Below, piece after piece: positions 1 to 6,387 of a DNA stretch of 9,511 bases. The DNA comes from Gammaproteobacteria bacterium (GTDB lineage: Bacteria; Pseudomonadota; Gammaproteobacteria; GCA-001735895): contig JAPUFZ010000152.1 of NCBI GenBank assembly GCA_027293245.1, positions 1 to 9,511 of the forward strand. Direction: 5' to 3'. The notes under the pieces were generated by a model, which made no database searches, was not told the origin of the DNA, and saw only the letters and a list, made by a program, of their open reading frames with translations. The position numbers and the translations under genes are program-made. The stretch's first letter is position 1. Every line of letters begins with the position of its first letter.

Positions 1-2108
1 GCTTCATATCGTTGTTTGATCTCACGTACATAGTTAACTGGCTCTTTGCCATTCACAAACCCGTAGCGAGCCTTACTCGAGTACTTTTTTTGTGATAACA
101 ACAGCATCGCCTTTTCGGTGTTGGCAAACCATTTGTCGGCATCGAGGCCCATTTGTCTGGCAAGGCGACGGGCATCATGCACGTGACCGGCGCCGGCATT
201 ATAGGACGCCAACGAGAACCACAATCGGTCGGCAACAGGTAAATCCTCATTAAAACGATCACGCAACCAGTCCATGTATTTTATTCCAGCCTTGATGCCA
301 TTGGCCGGCTTGGTGACATCCTTGAATCCGAGCGAACGCGCGGTGCGCGGCATTATCTGCATCAATCCTTTCGCTCCCGCATAAGATTTTGCCTTCGGAT
401 CAAAGCCACTTTCCTGGTACATTTGCGCGGTAATCAGGCGCCAGTCGAAACCGTAATGTTCGGAGTATTTCTGCACCGTCTTGTCGTACGGCGAAATTTC
501 TCCCTGCTCCGGATCGATAACCCGTCCTTTCGATAATTTCAATACCGATCGTTTGCTTTTGAAATACTTGGCATACAGAACATTATAAAATTCGCTGCGG
601 TAAACACGTTTAATAAAGGCATTAAGCTGTGCCTTTAACAAAGGATTCCTGGCGCGAATCGCAATCGAGTGAGGAATCTCCGGCTCCAGCGCAAAGGCAG
701 ATTTAACCGCCACAGACCGGGCCAGCTCGATATCAAGTATGTGCTTATCGGCCAGCGTCGCCAGCCGTTTTTCATCCGCCACTCGCTGAATTAGTTGTTC
801 TGTTTCAACATTGTCTCGCGCCGCTTTTAAATTGAAACTGCCACCCTGACGCTGCAATTTTGACAGGGTATTCCAGTGGCTACCATTTTTTCTTGCAATT
901 ACCGTATACCGCTTCATATCGGATAACTCGTCCACCTTGTCCTTTTTGGCAACCACCATATGCTGATTGGCATAGTGGTAAGGCCGGGTATATTCGATCC
1001 CAAGGCGTCGCTGTGTATCGCTCGGTTCGATAAATGCCATCGCCATATCGGCCTTGCCCTCGAGTAACCAGGTCGAGAGTTGCTGGTGACCAGGCGGGAC
1101 CACAACCTCGAAGCGCAGACCATGGTAACGGGCAAACTGCCGGGCCAGTTCATATTCAAAGCCGAGCAACTCTCCCCGGTAGAGAAAATAGGATGCCGCA
1201 CTATTACGTAACAGGACACGCAGTACCTTGCGCTTCTTGATTTGATCAAAGTCGCCGGTAAATGGCCCGGTATCATCGTCAGCCACGTGTTCAAGTTGCA
1301 TATAGCGGTTGATGGCACCGACCAGGCCCGGTGCATCCTTGCGAATGCCCCAGCCGATATTGCGCTTGCCACTAAATGGCGTAGCGACCTTAAAATCCTT
1401 GCGATATCCCTGGTAAATATCGACCAGGTTGCTGTCGAGAATGGTTGCATCGAATTCACCAGAGACCAATCTGTCGAGTAATCTTTCGACTGACTGATTG
1501 TCGGGAATTTCCAAAATTTCGATATCCGGGTATTTGTTCTCCTTTAACCACACCAGCGCGTGCCAGAAGGTAGATCCGCGATTCACCATCACTTTCTTGC
1601 CATTCAGGTCTCGCACGCGCTTGATCGAGTCATTGTTTCGACCAACTATTACCTGCTCCCGCACATGCGCAACCGGTATCGAGAAACTGATTATTTTGCG
1701 CCGCTGGTCGTTAATGGTCAGATTGTTGACGATAATATCGCCCTTGCCGGCTGCCAGGGCAGGAATCAACTCGGAAAAATTATCGACGATAACGAGCTCA
1801 GGAATTAATCCATGTGACAGTGCAAACTCCTCCGCCGTTCGCTGTTGCTCGGCCAGCGGAGAGCTCTTTCTCGGCAGATAGGCGACGCTGGTAAAATCCT
1901 CAGTCAACAAAATGCGTAGTTTACCACTGCGTATAATGTCATCGAAGTCACCTTTTAATACCTGCGCCTCGGCAAGCGTACTATAGGATCGATTCAAAAA
2001 CGCGCTGGCGCTACTGGAATAAATCAATAGCAAGAGAGCAGCCAGTATCAACGTGATAAGCGATACTCGAATAGTCTGGTTCTGTCTAAATACCTGCATA
2101 ACAACCAT
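1..2108 (-). CDS. MltF-like lytic murein transglycosylase with two tandem solute-binding domains (3' end beyond window)
   Basis: Periplasmic enzyme predicted to cleave peptidoglycan glycan strands to 1,6-anhydro-muropeptides. Reading leftwards from the ATG at 2108 gives 702 open codons that run off the window. Residues 14-30 are a hydrophobic stretch ending in a plausible signal peptidase site (SSASA before F37). Two SBP_bac_3-like domains follow, at about 60-285 (starts SGKLRILLTEDF) and 292-530 (starts KKRKVLRVLLRNS), then an SLT domain from about 548. The SLT domain shows the family catalytic glutamate in AQMYQESGFDP (E566), followed by GAKGLMQIMP and ASYNAGAGHV, all hallmark GEWL-fold motifs. 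E. coli MltF has one binding domain and about 518 residues, so the extra domain is notable. A second in-frame ATG lies at 2099, and neither start has a clear Shine-Dalgarno. Family assignment is firm; the exact start is less so. Confidence 0.93.
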   Translation of the reverse strand, partial: MVVMQVFRQNQTIRVSLITLILAALLLLIYSSSASAFLNRSYSTLAEAQVLKGDFDDIIRSGKLRILLTEDFTSVAYLPRKSSPLAEQQRTAEEFALSHGLIPELVIVDNFSELIPALAAGKGDIIVNNLTINDQRRKIISFSIPVAHVREQVIVGRNNDSIKRVRDLNGKKVMVNRGSTFWHALVWLKENKYPDIEILEIPDNQSVERLLDRLVSGEFDATILDSNLVDIYQGYRKDFKVATPFSGKRNIGWGIRKDAPGLVGAINRYMQLEHVADDDTGPFTGDFDQIKKRKVLRVLLRNSAASYFLYRGELLGFEYELARQFARYHGLRFEVVVPPGHQQLSTWLLEGKADMAMAFIEPSDTQRRLGIEYTRPYHYANQHMVVAKKDKVDELSDMKRYTVIARKNGSHWNTLSKLQRQGGSFNLKAARDNVETEQLIQRVADEKRLATLADKHILDIELARSVAVKSAFALEPEIPHSIAIRARNPLLKAQLNAFIKRVYRSEFYNVLYAKYFKSKRSVLKLSKGRVIDPEQGEISPYDKTVQKYSEHYGFDWRLITAQMYQESGFDPKAKSYAGAKGLMQIMPRTARSLGFKDVTKPANGIKAGIKYMDWLRDRFNEDLPVADRLWFSLASYNAGAGHVHDARRLARQMGLDADKWFANTEKAMLLLSQKKYSSKARYGFVNGKEPVNYVREIKQRYE

Positions 2109-2130
2109 ATACTGATCGAAGTTTCATCAT

Positions 2131-2158
2131 ATTATCAAGAACTATTGATATTACTCAA
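2131..2158 (-). promoter_or_regulatory. Candidate sigma70-type promoter for the MltF-like gene
   Basis: On the minus strand there is a TTGAGT -35-like hexamer (2158-2153), a 16-nt spacer, and a GATAAT -10-like hexamer (2136-2131, five of six matches to TATAAT). Transcription would start about 15 nt before the ATG at 2108. A small inverted repeat TATCAA/TTGATA (2133-2138 and 2145-2150) overlaps it. This is pattern matching by eye only. Confidence 0.35.
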
Positions 2159-2192
2159 ACTATTTACCTGCTTCTAAAATTGCATCTAATTT

Positions 2193-2429
2193 GTGGATCA
2201 ACCAAAAATAAAATTTATTTTTGGTGGTACCGAGCTTGAAGGCTGGGAATTAAGAGCGGCCTGGGACGATTTCAAGAGTGGCCTGAAACATGGCAGCGAA
2301 TTTGAGAAAATAGCGATTTATGGCAATAAACGCCGGCAGAAGATTAGCGCAAAAGTCGGCTCATGGTTCCTGTCAGGCGAAGTCATATACTTCGAAAATC
2401 CCGATGAAGCTTTACGATGGCTTGAATAA
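2193..2429 (+). pseudogene. Truncated SpoIIAA-like/STAS-SEC14 domain protein (C-terminal part only), probable remnant
   Basis: The 78-residue product resembles the C-terminal two thirds of small SpoIIAA-like (PF11964-type) proteins, which are usually about 115-125 residues. The recognisable parts are ELEGWELRAAWDDFKSGLKH, the FEKIAIYGNKR segment, and the ending EVIYFENPDEALRWL. The family's first strands and helix (about 35-45 residues) are missing. The only available start is a GTG at 2193 with no Shine-Dalgarno, and an in-frame TAA sits at 2187-2189. I read all three frames back to the MltF start at 2108 and saw no displaced N-terminus. The simplest reading is a 5'-truncated gene remnant left by a deletion; a functional mini-domain cannot be excluded. 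It is convergent with the CMD-family gene downstream. Confidence 0.6.
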
Positions 2430-2479
2430 GCGCGCCAATCACAGCTAATGCTTCGGCTCCGGCCGATGAATCGGCGCTG

Positions 2480-2860
2480 CTATAACTGGCCGTCCTCCTC
2501 GAGTACTTTTCTGGCGACTCGAAAACATTCCAGTGACTGCGGTACCCCGCAGTATATGCCAACGACATGGCATATAGCGCGAATTTGTTCCTTGCTGACC
2601 CCATTAGTAATTGCACCACGGCAATGGATTTCCCATTCGTGCATTTTGCCAAGTGCACCGATCATCGCCAGGTTCATCATCGAACGAGTCTTCGGCTCAA
2701 TGACCTCATCGCCCCAGCCGAATCCCCAGCACCACTCGGTCATCATTTCCTGGAACGGCCGCGTGAAATCATCGGCCGCAGCAAGATTATTTTCGACATA
2801 TTCGGCACCAAGAGTTGCCTTGCGCTGGTTTAAACCCTGTTCGAACCTTTCTTTATCCAT
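2480..2860 (-). CDS. Carboxymuconolactone decarboxylase (CMD) family protein, PcaC-like
   Basis: 126 residues, the usual length for single-domain PcaC-type proteins. It resembles them along its whole length: MDKERFEQGLNQRKATLG at the start, TRSMMNLAMIGALGKMHEWEIH in the centre (H79), and the ITNGVSKEQIRAICHVVGIYCGVP segment ending at residue 107. PcaC decarboxylates 4-carboxymuconolactone in protocatechuate breakdown, but many relatives have other or unknown roles. No other beta-ketoadipate gene lies nearby, so the substrate is open. The CxxC motif of AhpD peroxidases is absent, which argues against a peroxidase role. The start is supported by AGGTGG at 2875-2870, 9 nt from the ATG. It lies 92 bp downstream of the FAD/GcvT gene on the same strand and could be read from it or from its own promoter. 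Family is sure, function is not. Confidence 0.88.
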   Translation of the reverse strand: MDKERFEQGLNQRKATLGAEYVENNLAAADDFTRPFQEMMTEWCWGFGWGDEVIEPKTRSMMNLAMIGALGKMHEWEIHCRGAITNGVSKEQIRAICHVVGIYCGVPQSLECFRVARKVLEEDGQL

Positions 2861-2894
2861 TGTAATTACCCACCTGAATTGAATCGTTATTAAA

Positions 2895-2935
2895 CTGATT
2901 CGATTATACCGGAATCAGGATCGAACCCGGAATCA
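2895..2935 (-). promoter_or_regulatory. Candidate promoter and operator-like repeats upstream of the CMD-family gene
   Basis: The minus strand shows a perfect TATAAT -10 hexamer (2908-2903), with no convincing -35 at standard spacing. It sits inside a perfect 7-bp inverted repeat, CTGATTC (2895-2901) and GAATCAG (2912-2918), with a 10-bp spacer. The 9-mer CCGGAATCA also occurs twice as a direct repeat, 18 bp apart (2909-2917 and 2927-2935). An arm around the -10 box is typical of a repressor site, but no regulator can be assigned. Confidence 0.35.
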
Positions 2936-2952
2936 ACTACCAAATTTAATCA

Positions 2953-5391
2953 TCATACACCCTCACTCCTCGGTAACTGATTGTCGGCATCGTAAATACA
3001 TTGCTCGATTACCACCGCGCGCCTGGCTTCACCCATTATCAGCACTTCCAGTTCTGTTCCGATCTGGTTCAATTCCGGCCGGATATAGGCAAAGGCCAGG
3101 TATCGACCCGCATGGTAGCCGTAGCCACCCGATGATATTTGCCCAACCGCATTGCCTTCAAACCAGATCGATTCAGATCCGAAAGGATCGGCCTGCACCG
3201 CGTCAACCGCGGGTTCGTCGATCTGCAGGTAGGCTAAAAACCAGCGTTGTGCCGGGGCCAGTGATACCCCGGCTCCCTGAAATCCACCGTGTCGCGAAAA
3301 GCGAGTGACGCCGGCTTCGGCGAGGGTCACTTCGTTGGTGATCTCACTGCCGGAACGGTAGGCTTTTTCCATGCGTACTGAATTCAGTGTCGCCGAACCC
3401 ACGTGCACCAGCCCATCACTGTGAGGGGATGACACCAGGGCCTGGTAAACATTGAGCATGCCAGCCATCGGTACGTGTAGTTCCCAGCCCAGTTCCCCGG
3501 TGTAGGTCACTCGCAGGGCGCGTACATTGTCGACACTGGCGACATTGATATGCCGGCCCGATAACCAGCGAAAACTGGCATTGGCGAGTGCAGCATCGGT
3601 ACAATCGGCTAGAATTTTACGCGATTTCGGTCCGGCGAGCATGATGACGCCATAGTCTTCCGAGACATTATTGAAATCGATCGATTCGCCGGCCTGTAAT
3701 TGTTCCATCATCCAGTTTAACAGCGCGGCCTCTCGAACTGCCGCATAGACGATGTAGTAGTGATTGTCACCGAGCTTGATAAATGTCGCTTCACCCTCGA
3801 TTCGACCGTTATCCATGACCAGATAGGTTAAAGTGATGCTGCCGGGTTTTTGCGGCAGTTTATTCGATGAAATGCGATTCAGGTAACAATCGGTATCGGC
3901 TCCGAATATTTCTATCTTGGCAAAGGCGGTCAAATCGGCAATACCAGCATGGGCCCGCATGCCGCGAACCTCGTTGCCGATAACATCGAATAACTCACTG
4001 CGTCGAAAGCTGTCGATGTGTTTTTGCTCGACCCCGTTTATTGCATACCAGTAGGGTCGTTCCCAGCCGTAAATGTCTTCATATACCGCACCTTTTTGCT
4101 TCAGTATCGCGTAAAGCGGTGACAGCTTCGAATGCGAGGGGCGGCATTCGGGCCGGTCCAGGTGAGGAAATGGGATTTCGTGACGTAACAGGTAATCTTC
4201 CTTCGCTTTTTCGATTCGATACTCATCGTCAATACGCGCACCAAAGCGGCGCGGGTCGAAGCTACGCATCGATACATCGGCGGCACCCTTCACCATCCAC
4301 TGCGCCAGGTACTTGCCCGCACCCGGGCCCCAGGCTATTCCGACCTGCGATCCGCAGCATAGCCAGAAATTTTTAACGCCCGAGGGACCGAGCAACATGT
4401 TGCCATCAGGGGGATGGGTAATGGCCCCATGAACAACACTCTTGATGCCCTTGTCGGCGAGTATCGGCATACGCTCCAGCGAATTCTCCAGCCACGGCAT
4501 AATACGGTCGTAATCTGGTTCGAAAAGCTCGTTCTCCGAGTCCCAGGGCGTGCCATCGTCCCAGACCGAGGCGGCATTGGCTTTTTCGTAAATGCCGATC
4601 AAACCCGAATTTTGCTCCATGCGGATATAACCCGAGACCTGCTGGTCATCACGAATGACCGGTAACTCCTTATCCAGCCGGGCAAATTCGGGCACGGTAT
4701 CGGTTATCAGGTAATGATGCAGCATATTGGCGATGGGGAGATCGAGGCCGAGCCATTCGCCCACCTGACGCGCATAGGTGCCACCGGCATTGACCACGCA
4801 TTGCGCCTTAATATCGCCCCGCACGGTATGCACGATGAAGGAGTCGTTTTCGGCATGCGTGATTGCCGTGACCCGATTTTGCCGAATCACGCTGGCACCC
4901 ATCGTACGCGCGCCCTTAGCCATCGCTAAAGCCACTCCGGCCGGATCAACATGACCGTCGTGCGGCGTGTAGAGGGCTGCTTTTACACCCTCAAGATTAT
5001 AGAACGGATGCAATTCGGCAATGCGCCCGGGACCGATTATTTCCATCGCATGACCGAGGCCTTTGCCTACCGACAAGGTGTATTTAATCCAGTCGACCTC
5101 GTCATCGCTATAGGCGATGCGCAAACTGCCGCTGCCATGCCAGCTACAGGACTGGCCGGTCTCATCTTCGAGCTTTGGGTACAACTCGGTGCCGTAGGCT
5201 ACCATTTTGGCAAGACTGTAATGGCTTACCGAATGCGTAATCTGGCCGGCGGCGTGCCAGGTCGAACCACTGGTGAGTTCGCCTTTCTCCAGCAGCACAA
5301 CGCCGGTTTCACCTTCCTTACAAAGGTGATAGGCGAGCGAACAACCCATCACGCCGCCGCCGATGATCACTATCTTTGCCTGCGTTTGCAT
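2953..5391 (-). CDS. FAD-dependent N-demethylating dehydrogenase with GcvT domains (dimethylglycine dehydrogenase-like)
   Basis: 812 residues, the normal size for the dimethylglycine/sarcosine dehydrogenase family. These enzymes oxidise an N-methyl amine at FAD and pass the one-carbon unit to tetrahydrofolate in a GcvT-like domain. Domains in order: a DAO-type FAD domain (about 7-365) with GGGVMG (11-16) and the ribose-binding acid E35; a short linker domain (about 368-425); a GCV_T domain (about 425-690), including TYTGELGWELHVP; and a GCV_T C-terminal barrel (about 715-800), including SSGGYGYH. H46 in GSTWHAAGQ matches the histidine that carries covalent FAD in mitochondrial dimethylglycine dehydrogenase. 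The acid at the usual folate-site aspartate position is Glu (E534, IEGEATF), as I recall also for vertebrate dimethylglycine dehydrogenase. A GAGG lies 10 nt before the ATG. The gene diverges from the RpiR-Rieske-aminotransferase operon, suggesting a shared pathway. The true substrate is unknown: dimethylglycine, sarcosine or another N-methyl amino acid are all possible. Confidence 0.9.
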   Translation of the reverse strand: MQTQAKIVIIGGGVMGCSLAYHLCKEGETGVVLLEKGELTSGSTWHAAGQITHSVSHYSLAKMVAYGTELYPKLEDETGQSCSWHGSGSLRIAYSDDEVDWIKYTLSVGKGLGHAMEIIGPGRIAELHPFYNLEGVKAALYTPHDGHVDPAGVALAMAKGARTMGASVIRQNRVTAITHAENDSFIVHTVRGDIKAQCVVNAGGTYARQVGEWLGLDLPIANMLHHYLITDTVPEFARLDKELPVIRDDQQVSGYIRMEQNSGLIGIYEKANAASVWDDGTPWDSENELFEPDYDRIMPWLENSLERMPILADKGIKSVVHGAITHPPDGNMLLGPSGVKNFWLCCGSQVGIAWGPGAGKYLAQWMVKGAADVSMRSFDPRRFGARIDDEYRIEKAKEDYLLRHEIPFPHLDRPECRPSHSKLSPLYAILKQKGAVYEDIYGWERPYWYAINGVEQKHIDSFRRSELFDVIGNEVRGMRAHAGIADLTAFAKIEIFGADTDCYLNRISSNKLPQKPGSITLTYLVMDNGRIEGEATFIKLGDNHYYIVYAAVREAALLNWMMEQLQAGESIDFNNVSEDYGVIMLAGPKSRKILADCTDAALANASFRWLSGRHINVASVDNVRALRVTYTGELGWELHVPMAGMLNVYQALVSSPHSDGLVHVGSATLNSVRMEKAYRSGSEITNEVTLAEAGVTRFSRHGGFQGAGVSLAPAQRWFLAYLQIDEPAVDAVQADPFGSESIWFEGNAVGQISSGGYGYHAGRYLAFAYIRPELNQIGTELEVLIMGEARRAVVIEQCIYDADNQLPRSEGV

Positions 5392-5414
5392 GACCGCAAT
5401 GCCTCAATTACCGG

Positions 5415-5464
5415 TTGATTTAAAAAGTTGAGCTATGATACACTTGTACCATTATTTAAATCAA
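5415..5464. promoter_or_regulatory. Perfect 10-bp inverted repeat in the divergent intergenic region, probable RpiR operator
   Basis: TTGATTTAAA at 5415-5424 is repeated in inverted form as TTTAAATCAA at 5455-5464, with 30 bp between arms and 40 bp between arm centres, or about four helical turns. It lies between the divergent FAD/GcvT gene (start 5391) and the RpiR-type gene (start 5473). RpiR-family proteins commonly bind inverted repeats near their own promoters, so autoregulation and co-control of both directions is the natural reading. The binding itself is inference. Confidence 0.5.
5435..5464 (-). promoter_or_regulatory. Candidate leftward promoter of the FAD/GcvT gene
   Basis: On the minus strand TTGATT (5464-5459) is followed after 18 nt by TATCAT (5440-5435), five of six matches to the -10 consensus. 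Transcription would start near 5428, leaving a leader of about 37 nt with GAGG before the ATG. The -35 hexamer coincides with one arm of the inverted repeat, so a bound regulator would block RNA polymerase. Confidence 0.4.
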
Positions 5465-5472
5465 GCATACAA

Positions 5473-6387
5473 ATGTCTCAACCTAATAAACCGCTGGCCC
5501 TGATTGATACGCGCCCACCGCAAAGTCAGGAGGCGGTTGTCGAACGCCTGCTTGCGGTTTACGATGATTTACCGGGGCAATTGCAAATCAGCGCTCGCTA
5601 CCTCATCGATCATCCACATGAAGTCGGCCTGCAATCGATGCGTACCCTGGCCACCAATGCCGATGTGCATCCAAATAGTTTTGTGCGCCTGGCTCGTCAT
5701 ATCGGCTTTGACGGTTACGATGCCATGCGCGAGCGCTTTCGTGATTTTGTGCGGGGCGGGGTTGGCAGTTCACCAGACCGTGTGCGCTGGCTACAGGATA
5801 TGGCGAAAAAAGGTGGCAGCGCTGAAATACTCGGCAGCATGGCTTCTGCCTGTCTTGAAAATACCGAGAGGATGTTCGAACAACAGTCGATCCAGGACCT
5901 CGACAAGGCGGTCGACTGGATGGCGGCTTCGAAGCGCGTATTTGTGCTCGGACTCGGGCTCGCCTACCCACTGGCCTACAACTTCTGGTATGTCGCACGC
6001 ATGGGTTTCGATCATTTTATATTGACTCCACGTCACGGCAGCCAGCCCTCTGATGACATCATCCGCATCGACGAAGACGACTGCCTGCTGGCGATGACTT
6101 TCCAGCCTTATCGCCGTGAAACCCTGGCGGCAGTACGACTGGCGAAAGCGCGTGGTGCAAAGACTATTGGTGTTACCGACAGCAACGCTTCTGCCCTGTG
6201 TCGCGAATCCGATCTGGGGCTGGTATCACCGACCCATACCCCGCAGTTTTTTCACTCCAATTCGGCGGTCACGGCGTTACTAGAAAGTTTATGCGCGCTG
6301 CTCGTGGTACGCGGTGGTGAACGGGCGACCGCGGCAATTGAAGCATTTAATACAGCCAGGTGGGAGGCCCAGATTTATGAAGACTAG
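5473..6387 (+). CDS. MurR/RpiR-family transcriptional regulator (HTH plus SIS domain)
   Basis: 304-residue regulator, typical for the family. The N-terminal RpiR helix-turn-helix domain spans about 22-98, with the recognition segment around NADVHPNSFVRLARHIGF (62-79). The SIS domain spans about 145-280 and begins RVFVLGLGLAYPLAYNFW. Family SIS domains usually bind sugar phosphates through Ser/Thr residues. Here the first glycine loop reads GLGLAYP and the second AMTFQPYRRET (207-217), so the usual serines are missing and a non-sugar effector is likely. I chose the ATG at 5473. A frame-consistent TTG at 5428 would add 15 residues that run through the inverted repeat and look non-conserved. No clear Shine-Dalgarno precedes the ATG. 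The gene overlaps the Rieske oxygenase start by 11 bp, so it is the first gene of that operon and probably its pathway-specific regulator. Confidence 0.9.
   Translation: MSQPNKPLALIDTRPPQSQEAVVERLLAVYDDLPGQLQISARYLIDHPHEVGLQSMRTLATNADVHPNSFVRLARHIGFDGYDAMRERFRDFVRGGVGSSPDRVRWLQDMAKKGGSAEILGSMASACLENTERMFEQQSIQDLDKAVDWMAASKRVFVLGLGLAYPLAYNFWYVARMGFDHFILTPRHGSQPSDDIIRIDEDDCLLAMTFQPYRRETLAAVRLAKARGAKTIGVTDSNASALCRESDLGLVSPTHTPQFFHSNSAVTALLESLCALLVVRGGERATAAIEAFNTARWEAQIYED
6362..6367 (+). promoter_or_regulatory. Ribosome binding site fixing the Rieske oxygenase start
   Basis: GGGAGG lies 9 nt before the ATG at 6377, inside the end of the regulator gene. It supports 6377 over the upstream in-frame GTG at 6314, which would add 21 unrelated residues. 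Confidence 0.7.

Noticed and set aside
914..1459. Minus-strand 181-codon open frame inside the MltF-like gene.
   Set aside because: It lies in another frame of a gene with clear homology throughout, and its product has no recognisable domain.
2480..2860. AhpD-type alkylhydroperoxidase as the function of the CMD-family protein.
   Set aside because: The CxxC motif of AhpD is absent, and length and sequence fit the PcaC-type branch.
2448..2882. Plus-strand 144-codon open frame opposite the CMD-family gene.
   Set aside because: Antisense to a clearly recognisable protein; composition is low in conserved features and there is no RBS. Shadow frame.
2914..2935. Minus-strand GGTTCGATCC looks like a tRNA T-loop, hinting at a tRNA fragment or attachment site.
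   Set aside because: The flanking bases (CCGGG and CTGAT) do not pair into a T-stem, and no acceptor, anticodon or D arm can be built around it. It is better explained as part of the GATTC/CCGGAATCA repeat cluster.
2953..5391. DMSP demethylase (DmdA) or a sarcosine oxidase alpha subunit.
   Set aside because: DmdA is a GcvT-only protein without the FAD domain, and sarcosine oxidase alpha has a different domain order. The N-terminal DAO domain with STWHAAG fits the dimethylglycine/sarcosine dehydrogenase family.
5428..5472. Longer RpiR regulator starting at the TTG at 5428.
   Set aside because: The extension runs through the candidate operator and promoter, is not like family N-termini, and the ATG at 5473 gives the normal length.
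5603..5998. Minus-strand 131-codon open frame opposite the RpiR gene.
   Set aside because: Antisense shadow; Arg/Pro/Ser-rich product typical of out-of-frame translation.
6314..6376. Longer Rieske oxygenase starting at the GTG at 6314.
   Set aside because: The extra 21 residues come from the overlapping regulator gene in another frame. A strong GGGAGG sits 9 nt before the ATG at 6377.
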